64,000 nt of DNA from Megalonaias nervosa. Taxonomy: Eukaryota > Mollusca > Bivalvia > Unionida > Unionidae. The position numbers and the translations under genes were made by a program. Of this stretch, positions 24,750 through 37,225 are shown piece after piece (within the stretch, counting starts at the first letter, position 1; the number at the start of each line of letters is the position of its first letter). The notes below the pieces were generated by a model, which saw nothing but the letters and a program-made list of their open reading frames with translations, made no database searches and had not been told where the DNA came from. The DNA lies in NCBI GenBank assembly GCA_016617855.1, contig JAECUM010000861.1, forward strand, positions 99,967 through 163,966, in the 5' to 3' direction.

Positions 24750-25850
24750 AAAACTAAAATGAAGGTAGAATAGGGATAAAATTAGTAAACGACGACGTTC
24801 AAGACATCATCATGGGATACATCCCAGGATGACAAGGTTGCGGATGTAGAGGATTGCATGAGACATATTCTATACCCCAAAGTCTGCAGGGTGAATGGAA
24901 ACCAAAGTGAACTTTGGGATCTTGTACTCATTTACAGGACCAGTACCAGAACCAACAGACCTGAATGCAAATTAATTCAGGTTTTCCCCAACTCTTTTTT
25001 ACTGACTCTTTTGAATGTTGTGTCTGATTTTGCAGAAATTTCAAATGAATTTCATCAAATTGTACACAGATTAAAGGATTATTTATGACTAATACTGGAA
25101 AGTAAATCATTTATTTACCATTTTGTACAAGCTTTTTCTTTCTGCATGTTGAAAGAATACAATGCAAAAAATTACCAAATTCTTTCAAGTAAAGCCCTCT
25201 AAAATTGTCAGGGATGCAGGTACTGATATTGGCTCTCACTGCCTTAAGCAGTCCCTCTACAACACCTATATACTGTAGGGACCAACTTTCTACATGGCTC
25301 AAGGAATAAAACTTTATACAAAATAAATTGTAAATTTCATCCCAGCAAGCAGAACAAAAGTTGCAAGTTTATGGCTTAAAATAGTATGTGCATCTTAAAA
25401 TTGCTTTTCAACCTTTCAATTTTGATCGGATATTTAGGTTTTTGTTTACCTTTCAATGTCTTGAACATAAGGGTGGAAAGTTGTATGTATACAAGTTTAA
25501 GCTGATGTATTGACTGTCAATGGCAAGCAAGTTTACACAGTGAAGAAAAATTGTACTTCCCTCTACTAACAGCAAATGAAAGAGGGCATTCAAGAGTTGC
25601 CTAGATTCACCTGTCATCACAAATCCATTTGGTGTCTAAAACATACCTTAATCTGTTTGGTTTGTCTGGAAATTTGGCAGTGATTGCATGAAAAGTAAAT
25701 CTTGAATAATTTTGACTGTGTATTGGTTCTAGGTACATGTAATAAGGACATTGTTTTAAATTTGTCTCCTCAGCGGAGTAGAAGAATTAAACTGTCACAG
25801 TCATCCTCCTCTTTGCTAACCAAGGGTTGTAAATTCCCCCATCCCACATA
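24750..25850. other. Intronic, nothing recognised
   Basis: Short frames on both strands without family resemblance. Confidence 0.35.
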
Positions 25851-25851
25851 A

Positions 25852-25984
25852 CCATCTTTACTCACTTATAAGTTGAATCCAACCAAAACTGCACAGACCC
25901 AGATCTATCAGTGCATAATGTGCTGGCATATCTGGTTCTGTGCAGTTAGTCTGACTCTTGACTTATAAGCGAATACATACTGTA
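25852..25984 (+). repeat. Palindromic MITE, copy 10 (single-hairpin form)
   Basis: CCATCTTTACTCACTTATAAG, then hairpin A only (CACAGACCCAGATCTATC / GCATATCTGGTTCTGTGC), then the right terminus CTTATAAGCGAATACATACTG. It lacks the linker and hairpin B entirely, giving about 130 bp. Confidence 0.85.
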
Positions 25985-26877
25985 TGCTACTGGTCAACAG
26001 ATAGTTCCTTATGTTTGTCTAGGAAAATAGCTGTGAATAATAATAATGGCTGCTGTTCTTGGCAACAGGTCACATGTATGCAAGTTTAAGCTATTTATTA
26101 AAAGGTAATTCAGTTCTTGAGTCAAGACCCGTGGTCCTGCTGAGATCATGAAAACACCCCTCCCATGCTTTAGTGTACCCAATTAATTCGTAAACACATG
26201 AATAATGTAAAGGAAAGTATGGATCCAAATTTTCTTTCAAAAAAGGCCAAAAATAGGCTCATTGTGCTAAACATTTTAAAAATTGTAATCAAAATTAGTC
26301 CATGAAAGTTCAATATCTATTGCTTGTTTTATCATCAAAAATGACACTGCATATAAATTTCGAAGCATCATCATAAATTCACAAATCTGAATTAGAAGTC
26401 CTATATTGTATAAGATTTTCTTAGACAAAAATATTGTTAATAAATAACAATATATGAAAAAATATCAATAAAATATTGGTAAATGTTGAATGGTGGCAAC
26501 AGTGAATAAAATAAATACCAATTAGAGCATTCTTGTCAAGAGAAATTCATGTTTTAATTTTATCTTTTAATTTGTTTTGAATGTAATCATCATAACAAAA
26601 TCTTGTGTGCTAACATCAACTCAAACAGGAAGAGTCAAGCCGTTCACATCGATGTTTGTAGGCGTTTCCATGAGAATGTTGTTAAGTGCTTACCCAGTGG
26701 CCAAAGCTAGATTTTTGAAAAATGTTGATAACTTGTTGGCATTACAGTATACAGGAAAATTTCTGACATCACAGTCGACACCTGTGTGTAGATCGGCATT
26801 ATTTCTTGCTAAAATTACACTGCAGACAACACCAAAGATTTTGTTTTTTGACTAATTGGTGATGTTCTGTAAACTTA

Positions 26878-26953
26878 GCAGTCATGGAATCAAAAATAAT
26901 AAAGCAGTCATGGAATCAAAAATAATAAAGCAGTCATGGAATCAAAAATAAAA
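26878..26953. repeat. 26-bp tandem repeat, three copies
   Basis: GCAGTCATGGAATCAAAAAT followed by AATAAA, repeated almost perfectly, so the expansion is recent. Confidence 0.95.
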
Positions 26954-26959
26954 AATGAA

Positions 26960-28390
26960 ACAGATTTCTGATTTTTCATTTTCCTTCTGGTCCACATTTT
27001 GCATTTTTTAAAATCTGGATGTAGTGTAATAGACAGTGCAACATTCTGTGTGTGTTATTAGTACAAATAATGTGCTATAGATACAACTCAAATTTTGCTA
27101 ATTGCATGTTAACTTGATTTATATTAAAAATCTGTCATCAATTTATTAACTTCATAATCATAAGATTTAGCCATCTTCACTAGCCAAGGTTCCGATATGA
27201 TAACCCTACCTACACCTTGGCAGATCAAACAGATATTTCAGTGCTTTGTCCTAGTTACATCTATTGGATTTCATGAGTTGCCTCCCTTAATAGGTAATGC
27301 CAACTAACCAATAGTGTGCTTCTGTGGTGCATTGTACATCGGCCAAAAATGATGGAGGCAACTGACTTAAAAAGGATTCTTTGTAAGTTTAACATCAAGA
27401 GCATGAAGTACCAGAGGGAAGCCATTATAGGTGTATTTGAGTGAAAGGTATTTGTACAAACATAGACAGGCCGAGGAAAATTGCTTATTTATCAGTCCAT
27501 TCAAGTTGTGTGCTCCCCTCATCTCGATCATGTAGGAACAGTGTTTTGAACAACTTAATTTTGATTGGATGCAGTGGCTTGCAGCTGCATTCAATGAAAT
27601 TCACCGACCTGAAGCACAGAAATATCTGCTCAATACACCAAGGTGTAGTATATGGTTATCATATCAGAACCTTGGCTAGCGAACACGAAGATTTTGCATT
27701 AATTTATCCAATATTACACAAAATTTTGTTTCCCTTAATATCTCTAGCCCTCACTTGTGCTGCAGTTACTGTATATGGACTCTACTGCTTGCAAGTTACT
27801 GAGGGTGAGGTTTATATTGAGTAGCACATCACACAGCATGGTAAAGTTAATCAAATATACCAAACTGATATCAGGTACCAGTAACTTGACATTAAGAATG
27901 GCGCTATTGATTAATGACATCTGCTGCTGTCTCTGGTCTCCATTGCATGGACTGATGTCACAATAATAGAAGACAGAATTTTTTTTAATCAAATAACTTT
28001 AACAAGTTAGTTTAAGCTGTTGCATTTAGCTCATGACCACATAGGTTTTTGGCATGATTTGTGTATACATAAAATCATGCAACTTGGGGATACATCTATA
28101 TGAGCACAACTCATTTCAGTAGTAGATCCAGATGCTCTGATGACTTCTGCGCTGCTCATTTTGCAGGACTGGTCATTCTGCAATTGGGAAAGTAACGTTG
28201 ATATGCATCTCTGTTATTAAAACTTCTACAACAAAAAAAGCTCACTGTGACCTATATTTAAATTTTTACTGGCTTTAGTGTAGTTTTCTGCATTTGGCTC
28301 CTGACAGGCAGATACTTAACTTATTATCTCTACTTTCATATAATAGAAAAGAAAGCTCCTTTAAGGTCTTTAATTTGCCCTTTAACAGTA
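26960..28390. other. Intronic, nothing recognised
   Basis: A 127-codon plus frame at 27441-27824 has no motif, no splice support and overlaps equally long minus frames, so I do not call it a gene. Confidence 0.35.
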
Positions 28391-28393
28391 GAT

Positions 28394-28440
28394 GGTAGGT
28401 AGGTAGGTAGGTAGGTAGGTAGGTAGGTTGGTTGGTTGGT
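28394..28440. repeat. (TAGG)n then (TTGG)n microsatellite
   Basis: About nine TAGG units followed by three TTGG units. Confidence 0.95.
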
Positions 28441-28639
28441 GATTTCACAATATCAGCACAGCACTAACCATTTTGTTTAAATTTGAAAAAGATAAAAATT
28501 TAAAATTTAAAAATAAAAGTGCAAAAAAATCTTTAGTTGGAAATGGGGCCATTATTACATTAGTCTGAATTTATTTTCTGCATGATAATGTTTACAGTGG
28601 CTACTGGAGACCAGTGAAAGTAGATGGCAGCTATGTAAT

Positions 28640-29860
28640 TGTTGATTACATTCTGGTTAGCTCACCTGTCCAAGGTGGCATATGGTATGGCTCTGCATTG
28701 TCATGGATTGTTCATCTGTTCACATCTGTCAATTGCTTGTGATCATTCTGGAGTCCTTATTCCAATCAAATTTCGTCCAACTAGGAACGTGGGTTTATAT
28801 CATCATGATTTCGGACGAGTTCAACAACGTGCAACGTGATTGGCTAACCTTGTTACCGCTCTGGAGGTCACATTTTCTGATCGATTCTTATAAAATTTGA
28901 AATATACACAATCAAATTCTCAGACAAGTTCGATAATGAGTAAAAATCATGCATATTAATGACATATTCTTGAATCTGATTGGCTGAGGTTATTACCACT
29001 TTGGGGGCTTTATTTCTGATCTGATTTGGATCAAAACTGAAATATATGCATATCTCATCAAGATCTCAGAAAAACTCAATAATAAGCGAGATCCATACAT
29101 ATTAATGAGGTGATCTTACAGCTTACTGGGTGAGCTTGGTACCCATCTGCAAAGCCATTTTTCTCATCCAAATGTAATCAACCTTGAATACTGTTACCTG
29201 CTACTGCCAACTGCAGTTAATGCGACTACACATCAATACCTTTCTGTGGCAAAAGAAGAGGGAACCAGTGTTGAACCATGATTCCGGATCAGAACTTCCA
29301 CCCTTGTACTGAATGATTTTGTCACATGATCAACATTTAGTTGTTCAGGTGACTCCAGTCCAGAAGTCATTTCTTATGAAGACCTTGTGAAATGTCAAAA
29401 GTTCAGGAGTCAAAAACTTATTTTGCTACAGAATGGTATGGATAACATAGATCAATGTTTAGTTTTGAAATATAATTTGATCTGGTTGGCCGACATTGTT
29501 GCCACTCGGGATTTTTTTTATCCAGTTATGATCAAGATTGAAATATTCGCTTATACAATGTATATCATCAAGATCACTTCCATCGGTTTGATAACAAGTG
29601 AAATACATCCAAATTAATGAGGCGATCTTTCATCCAATTGTCCGAGTTTGTTACCACTATGAAGGCCATATTTGTTATCTAATTTTTTATCAAACTTGAA
29701 ACATATGCCTCTATCATGAGAATCTTGAAGTGTTTCATTAATGAGCAAGACTGATGAATAGTAATGAGGTGATCTTGCATGTGATTGGGCTTCTTACCAT
29801 TCTTGATGCTGCAATTTTTATAAGTTGGGTTTATCGTCAACATCTTGACTGGTTTCCATT
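28640..29860. repeat. Satellite-like tandem array with a distinct leader
   Basis: The leader GGTTAGCTCACCTGTCC...TCAATTGCTTGTGATCATTC...CAAATTTCGTCCAACTAGG is followed by five or six diverged monomers. Each holds (T/A)CTC.GACAAGTTC.ATAATGAG, CATATTAATGAGGTGATCTT, TGATTGGCTGAG.TTGTTACCA, GGCCATATTTCTGATCTGAT and AAATATATGCATATC. It is the same family as 15480-16090 in the other orientation. From memory, similar leader-plus-monomer repeats are common in molluscan genomes. Confidence 0.7.
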
Positions 29861-29881
29861 AAGAGCAAGAAACTCAATGTC

Positions 29882-30056
29882 GGATTAAACCCTGTGGAGG
29901 ACCCTAGGCAGTCGAAATCTTGGGGCCCCCCTCACAAATTATCTCCTAATACATCAAGATCAAATCAATTCAATATTATTTTGATCCTGGGGCCCCTAAA
30001 AGGTGTGGGGCCCATAGGCCGGTGCCTACTCTGCCTATCTGGTAATCCAGCACTGA
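29882..30056. mobile_element. Foldback element, GGATTA termini (hAT-like MITE)
   Basis: The left part GTCGGATTAAACCCTGTGG...GACCCTAGGCA...TTGGGGCCCC is mirrored by GGGGCCCCTAAAAG...CATAGGCCGGTGCC...GGTAATCCAGC. GC-rich arms stand out from the AT-rich background. No target duplication is evident. Confidence 0.6.
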
Positions 30057-30059
30057 AGA

Positions 30060-32617
30060 AACTGCACATTTTAATTATGCCTTCATCTTTTAGTTTTTAT
30101 CAAGATAGTAATATTGGTAAAATCAATATAAAATTAGGTAAATAAGTTTATATAACCTGCTCTTTACACTACTACACAAGTCTGCTAGTGACATGGTCAG
30201 TTGATAATGTATGCCAGACGAGTTAAATCAGCACCAACATGGGTCTTTTGTATAATTTATTATTCATATTTTACTTTTCATCTGGAATCTTTCACTTCCT
30301 GTTGCCATGGACATGTAAAGTTGCTAATATCTGTTTTTGCCAAACTTTTAATTCTGGAAACCCACTCAGTATTTTCTTCAGTCTGGCAAAAAATTTGATG
30401 CACAAGTAGTTTGCAGAGGGTTGAGATAGTACATCAACCAGAGACTTGTCTGAACCAAGTGGACTGAAACTATAGCTGGTAAAAGGAGTGGAGGTGTGTA
30501 AATCTTTTCCTGGTTACACCAGCTGAAAGGTGGCTACTGATGACTGCACTTGATAATGAAGCTATTTTACCCTTCACCCCATTCACTAGGGATCTACTGA
30601 TAATAAATCCATTTTACATTCAGTTTGTCACAGCATGGTGTTTCATTGTTCTGTGGAGATAAAAAAAAAACTCCCAGTCTCACTTGAGATAAAGTTTCTC
30701 AATTGTTCTGGTTTTTTTTGTGTCTTCCAGCTCTCTGCCTATCTGTTACATCAGATAAAATCTGGAGAATTCATGACTGAATGTTCTGTACAAGCCAGTG
30801 AATCTTATCTTATACATAATGTTGTAAGCATACAACCTAAAATTCTTTTCCAGTAATTTGCCTGAACAAGTATTTCTGTAATCACTTGGATAAATTTATA
30901 TGACTTTAATTGGATGGGGGGGGGGGGTTGTACCTATATTCATAATTTTTCATAATTTCATAATTATGTCCAACTACAAACTGTATCTGGTTGCACATTA
31001 TAATGGCCACTGATTATTTTCTTGTACAGCATAATACTATGGCAACAAAACTTCACAAAAAAACCCTGCAAACTTCCTGCACAATAGTAAAGAACCAGTT
31101 GTCTGTATTAGTTATATATTTGGACAATTCAAATATTTCAAAAGAATTTTGCATATTCAAAATGTCTGTGCTTAGGTGTCATTTATATTACACAAAGCTA
31201 TATGACATGTAGTATAGTCATAATTGTTGCCCAAAGCAACTAATTAAAAGAAGTTTCATATTTGGACAATTGATATTGGATAATTTAAGATCCTGCTTGG
31301 GAAAGATGTCATTTACAAAACCATCTGACTTGAAGCATGGTCTTTAGCAGCCCACACTGTAAATCTGCATGTATCTACACATCTTTCTGACAATTAAGCA
31401 AACTAAACAAACCAGATTTACTGGCTTGGTACTAAAGACAGAGAGGGATCTTCTTTTGGATAGTTGTGGCAGTCTCAAACATCATATCATTTATGTAAAT
31501 AGATGTTTCTCCTTTGTTGGAAAATAAAATCTGAAACTCTCTGGCTGCAAATTAATTATCACAGAGTGGGAGATGGTTCGTTTTGGAATCATGACAATAT
31601 TCACCTATTACATTTCAGAAATGAATTACAGACAAAGAACAAACTTCCGTGTTTAATTACTTGGGTGTAATTGGGATTGTTAAATATAATGCTCCAAGTT
31701 AGATTTGATTGATATATATTTCTTTTCAATATTTAGGAACTGTTGACAACAGCTAATGCTTTGATTTCTTTGGAACATCTGTTCAAGTCAAGTTTCTCTT
31801 AGGGACAGATCATTTAATTTTCCAAGGAGGGGAAGAACTGGAATTGTTCCTGAAAACCTTGAGAAAAAAAACATCTTGTTCTGATTTGTCAAGAAAAAGG
31901 ACCTAAATCTGTATATTATTATACCTGAGAAATAAATTATCTTGTAATGAACAAAAACAAAGATCCCAGTCAGTTAAATGATCAGTCCCTTGCTAAGCAC
32001 ATGCAATATTACATATTACATCAGAATCCAGCTAGCTCAAAGTTTTGTATAATTCAACTGCATGAACAAGTGCTGTTGCCGACAGTGCATAATGCCATTA
32101 ATATTTAAGGACTTGACACATAGTTTGCATTTCTGTTTAAATTCACTGTTTTCTGTGTTTTTTTCTTTATTTTAAATGGCAGTGGTTCTCATTTGGAAAG
32201 CAACTGTCCATATTTCAAAGGATTAATTTTCCTTTGTAACAATGGAGGATAAACATGTACCATTCAAGAAAAGCTGCAAGATGTACCCTTCAAGTCAGTG
32301 CACAAGTATGTTCAGATTGTTTTGAATATAGTACAAACATAAAATTCCTTTAAGTGTCTCTGATCTGCTTTCCACAGATTATGATGTAAACTTCTTGGGT
32401 TGCATTGTTTAAACTGAACTGGAAACGTATATAAGTTTTTAGACATGGGCAATAACTACCAACAGAAGTATCTTGCAGAGAAACCAATCAACCTATTTTA
32501 AACATACAATACAAAGACTCTTTTGAAATTATTTTTATTGTCAAACATATTTAAAACTAACATAAAGATGACAAATTTTTCAAATGGTATCTGGATTTGA
32601 ATCACGCTGACATCTGT
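30060..32617. other. Intronic, nothing recognised
   Basis: Contains a G-run at 30915-30928. A minus-strand AATAAA (32534-32539) lies about 80 bp past the frame ending at 32618. Confidence 0.35.
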
Positions 32618-33115
32618 CTATCCATGGTTGATCTTCATGGTCTCAAATATCTTTCTGAAATGTCTCTCAATCTCATCCACAGTTGAGAAGCATAAGACTG
32701 ACTGCCAGGATATGGTGAAGATTTGTACACATTTACTCCACAGCTGAGCTGCATTGCCAACCAAGCATGTAAATGCCTCACTGCAATGCATGAATAAAAG
32801 AACTGCAAGAGCTGAACTGTATGTAAGTAAATGCTCAAGATATAGTAAGCAACTGCATAGGATATAGTAAGCAACTGCATGGGATATTGTAAGTAACTGC
32901 ATAGAATACAGTAAGCAATTGCATGCAATATAGTAAGCAATTCCATTGGAAACAGTAAGCAATTGCATGGAATATAATACGCAATTGCATAGAAAATAGT
33001 AAGCAACTGTATGGGAGATATAGCAAGCAACTGCACAGGAGACAAGTACAAGAGACTGAGCCAAGAATAGTCTAATTTCAGATTTGTCTTCTCTAGACTG
33101 GGGAAGGAAGAGCAT
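32618..33115 (-). CDS. Unrecognised 165-codon frame over a 22-bp minisatellite
   Basis: A minus-strand frame from ATG at 33115 to a stop at 32618. Residues 30-90 translate the 22-bp array (recurrent Y-Y/C-N-C-L-L-Y and S-M-Q-L-L-T phrases). Because 22 is not a multiple of three, all three minus frames stay open there, so openness alone is weak evidence. Residues 110-165, outside the array, are more protein-like (QLWSKCVQIFTISWQSV, DEIERHFRKIF). A minus-strand AATAAA sits about 80 bp downstream. I do not recognise a family. It could be a decayed gene end, a transposon ORF or chance. Confidence 0.2.
   Translation of the reverse strand: MLFLPQSREDKSEIRLFLAQSLVLVSCAVACYISHTVAYYFLCNCVLYSMQLLTVSNGIAYYIACNCLLYSMQLLTISHAVAYYILCSCLLYLEHLLTYSSALAVLLFMHCSEAFTCLVGNAAQLWSKCVQIFTISWQSVLCFSTVDEIERHFRKIFETMKINHG
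32824..33040. repeat. 22-bp minisatellite, about ten copies
   Basis: Unit AAGCAACTGCATAGGATATAGT, copies 70-95% alike. One later copy carries a two-base insertion. Not CRISPR-like: the units are contiguous and without spacers. Confidence 0.93.
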
Positions 33116-34320
33116 GTATCAGATTAAAATAGAATGTTCCTCTGAAATGGCACAATCACAACTTCTGACTGCAGTGTGACAAATTTTTCAGCAACCAAAA
33201 TAAGTACTATCCCTGAAAACATTCTGAAACTTGTTAGGTCTAGTGGCTTAAAAAAGGTAACAAGACACGTAAAACCCAACAAGCATTGAAGTTTCCAAAA
33301 CATATATTTATTTCCCTAAAATATAAAATCAAAGTGAAAGAAATAAAAATAACTTACAGTGTGTAAATTCCTAGAATGTTTTCCTAAATTGTAGTATCAA
33401 TTTCCTATTAAACTGGAAAATATCCAATGGTATTCCAAATGAAGGTTCTTATGTGTTTATGTGCTAACAATACTACCACCTCTGAAGAATCAGTTCTAAA
33501 TCCAAGTTTTTACTTCATGGTAAATCTGTGACAGTAGAATATCTCTAAAGTTATTAAAAGTTTTAATACTCCAACTGAATTATTTAAATGCTCAAGTCCT
33601 TGAATAATTTCACACAATCCTCAACATACTGTCTGCTTTAGAATAAATTTATTCTACTCTGCAAGTACAACGAACATACAATAAATAAATCATGATTTTA
33701 TCTAAGTTCTCTTGCAAAACTGGCATATCAACTGAAGAATTAAATGGTGCATGTTTAATTCCCTTATATAGTCCATATCTGCACATCAAATCAACAAAAT
33801 CTAAATCACTAAAAAGATTCTCAAACATTTAAATCATCAGATTGTGAAATAAGTTAACAGTCATGTTCTAACCTGCTCAAATTAAGAGCCAATCAACAAC
33901 CAGAGCATGCATGACATCTTTACAGGACATATGCACTCCTAGTTTCATGTGATGTTTTTGTGTCCTCCATTCAAATTAATTTGTGGCTTACTGGACCAAA
34001 ATAGTTTTTAACTTGACCTTGGCAATCAGTTTTGATTTATTAATGAAATTATACATGTACTGTACATGTACTTTTACTATAACAAAAAGCCAGCCACTGA
34101 ATTTAAAGAATTGAAATGTATACCCAATGACTTACATAAAACTATATTATAGATAGAAGAATACAGATATCTGTAACAAACTAGAAAGTTGGAGTCTGAA
34201 AATATAATTTGTGAAAGACAAAGTTAAAAATGTGTCAGCAGTAAGTATGTAGCACATATGTACCACATGTAAACTATAATTTGTCAAGTAGGAGAAAGTC
34301 AGTCAGGCCAACAAAAAATG
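33116..34320. other. Intronic, nothing recognised
   Basis: AT-rich; a palindromic TACATGTACTGTACATGTAC lies at about 34051-34070. Confidence 0.35.
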
Positions 34321-34530
34321 CATTTCCAATTGCACTGGTTTTAAAATTAGGGTAGGCAAGTATGTATTTTGCCAAAAAAATATATATTATAAATGATTAG
34401 TATATATAATACAGATGTGCTAAGCAGTTCAAAGTACTAGGCAAAACCAGCTCAATTAGATGCACACATCAGTTTTGGGAATTTTTTTTTTTTTTACTAT
34501 GGAGGGGAAAAAATGCTAGAGTCAGTAATG
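34321..34530 (+). repeat. Unnamed dispersed repeat R1, copy 1
   Basis: Shares GCACTGGTTTTAAAATTAGG, GTAGGCAAGTA, TACTAGGC..AACCAGCTCAATTAGA and a T-run before TATGGAGGGGAAAAAATGCTAG with three other copies (48566, 51835 minus, 55060 minus). Confidence 0.65.
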
Positions 34531-35929
34531 AGAAAGGTTTATTTCTTTTGCCTTACCAAACTGCAGCCAGTAAAGCACCTACTTACATAACTCAAATGCC
34601 ATTTAAGACTGACAGGTGGTCAATCATGTGTTAAACTACACCTGTCAATCATTGTGCCTGTAAGTTTCCAATGTCTAACAACCAGTCAGATCCCAAAAGA
34701 TGTCCATTCAATGAAAGCCAAATTAAAACTGAAGAAAAGTCAACATCCTCCCTTCCACAGTGTTACCTCTACATTTCAGTGATTTTAGGTTTATTCTTTA
34801 TACTTTTGTAATCTTTAATGTTCTATTTATCTTAATATATTAGAAAGACTGGATCAAGCTTTAATTATAGACAGATCAGCTGACTACTGTGTGACAAACA
34901 CCTGACAGAGACACAGAACCCATTGATACATGGTATAAAAGAAATGGTCTTTGACTTTCTTTCATACATGTGACAGTCCTTCAGAGGGCACCAAGTTGTC
35001 ACTGAGTTCTTTTATTGTGGTTTATAGCAATGGAAAGTTCAAATACTTTCATGGGGAAACCCATTACCTACAGTGTACATGACAAAGGAACAATGGAGGT
35101 TCCTGACAGGCAGAAGAAATGGATTACTTAAATTGACAATTCAGTTGCAGCCAGCAAAATAGGACAGAAAATTTACCCTCAAATTTATATTAAAAGAAAC
35201 AAATCTGATATAATGTTTTTTTCAAAAAATAGGAAACATATGCATAAAAATCCAAACACATAGACACCATGCTTTAAAATCTGTAATAAATCCCAATAAA
35301 TTGTACATAACACTATCTTATGTCAGTATATGTATATATTTTTTAAAGCAAATGGAACAAATTCAAGTTTGAACATAAACAGAGGAACGTTTTGCCCATA
35401 CTCAGAAACAGGTGTTTGAATAGATGAGACATTCAAACCACTTTGATTACCTGGTTCCTTGTGCTCTTCAAGCTTTTCTTCCATATTTTCACTGGTGGTG
35501 TGAGCGAGAAACTGGGAGGTAACCAAATCTAAAGATTTTGATCCCAGAGATCACTGTAATTTTTTTCTTTTTTAAAAAATGTTTTGTCATGAACTACTAT
35601 GCAGAGAAGATCAAAGTAGACTTCATCTGCTATGCAGATGCCATTAAATTTTCAGACTGATGCCCATTAGTTTTGTTTACTATTATCATTGTTTTTACTC
35701 AATGGGCATTTGTGCAAAAAGAGGATGTCACACTTACCAAGAAGGCAACTTTGCTGGAAATGTGCTCTAAGACAACTTGACTGTTGTGCATGATGACGTC
35801 CAATGGCACTAACAAAACAAAGAAAACTGGACCAAAACTGCAACCTGTATTCTGTTAATTTAAAAGGGAGCACTTAAACATTATATAAAATGTTGTCTTT
35901 TTTTCAAGCAGGGATATAATGCAACCTGT
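34531..35929. other. Intronic, nothing recognised
   Basis: A minus frame at 35323-35526 has an acidic, protein-like stretch flanked by CCACCAG and CAG|GTAATC, but this is too little to call an exon. Confidence 0.35.
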
Positions 35930-36105
35930 AGGTCGAGTAAACTGCAAACAATAAAGATCCTGATCTGCCAAGACATATTGTGCCTGCAAATCAGGGTCCG
36001 TGCTATTTATTCCTCTGATTACTCCTAACAAACTGCACAGACCCAGACCTGTCAGTGCATTATGCAACAGCAGATCTGGGTTTGTGCAGTTTGCAGTTAG
36101 ACTCA
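35930..36105 (-). repeat. Palindromic MITE, copy 11 (termini lost)
   Basis: Hairpin B comes first (AACTGCAAACAATAAAGATC), then the linker CTGATTACTCCTAACAAA and an intact hairpin A. The outer 25 bp are missing on the left and eroded on the right. Confidence 0.8.
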
Positions 36106-36109
36106 TTGT

Positions 36110-36990
36110 TTAGGCTAAATAGTATCTTTCTAACCAGCACAGAACATGCCAGGTGCACAGCACGTAGTACAGATTCGATTTTCTGGACAAGATGTTTTTG
36201 GAAAAATATTTCATCTGCACAAAGAATATCCATCCAATGAGAAAAGTAATTATTTTTTAATTAAAAAAAAATGATAAATCATGGTACATGACAAAACATG
36301 ATTCTATTTTAATGCACCATGTTTTCATATGTAGCTGCTACTGGATCAATTATTTCATTCAATCTGCCTGCACATAATTCTATCAAAGAAGTAACTTTAG
36401 TGCTTAAAAAGAAAATAACGTGAGATTCTTGAGAAATTATCATCTATCCTGCAGCTGCTCATTTGAAAACCAACCTTTATCCTGCCACTGAACCGTTCGG
36501 TTGGCTATCCTTGGATAAGGCATGATAATGCAACTGCCTTGATTTTAATTAATACATGTCTTGCTGTAAAACAAGAAACCAAACTTTATAAAATCCAAAC
36601 TCAGTGATTACATTTAAATAAGTTTCAGAGCTGATAAAGTACATATCATCAACAGACGTCTATACATAATACAGTACAAAGAGAATGGGAAAAGATCTAT
36701 AAAATATAAGCTTTCTATTTTTTTAAGTGCATTCTTAATTTCTAAACCAATATTTAGATGTCGATCCCATGCAGAACCCATTCAAAATTGGCTCTGTGAC
36801 TGGAATAAGCCTCAGGATAATGAAACATTGCATCTAAGTACTTGGAACTTCATTACCCAATAGAGAAAATGGTGTAATTTCTATCAAATTAATGTACCAG
36901 AAACACCACTGGGTACAATTTGCAAGGCCAACTTTTCACAAATTCAACTAACAAGACTCATGCAAGGTCCCAGGAGGACCCTGTCATGGC
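36110..36990. other. Intronic, nothing recognised
   Basis: AT-rich, short frames only. Confidence 0.35.
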
Positions 36991-36994
36991 AGTG

Positions 36995-37225
36995 GGTTGC
37001 TGTTGTGGGTTTAAGACTTTTTTTCAGAACATAATAGGCTGTACATGGCAGCAGTATAACTGGTGGAAGATCAACTAGGGAAAACCCTGGTAAGAACCAC
37101 CAACCCATGGGAAGCTACTGGTAAGCCTTCTCACATACCCAGATCCTGAGACTTGAACCCATGCAGACACAGGTGAGGTGTCAGTGATCAGTAAAAGCAA
37201 GAGCTTTAGATCCCTCACCCCCTGG
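36995..37225 (-). repeat. tRNA-like SINE, type 3 (minus strand)
   Basis: On the minus strand a B-box-like GGGTTCAAGTCTC follows a head with TCTAAAGCTCTTGC. The body then reads TATACTGCTGCCATGTACAGCC, matching the 13685-13830 copy. Confidence 0.5.

Noticed and set aside
27441..27824. 127-codon plus frame
   Set aside because: No motif, no splice context, and similar-length frames on the other strand.
32824..33040. CRISPR-like array
   Set aside because: Contiguous 22-bp units without spacers in an animal genome; it is a minisatellite.
35323..35526. Possible small exon with acidic residues
   Set aside because: The acceptor- and donor-like words enclose only 41 bp and would break the storkhead phase; no family match.
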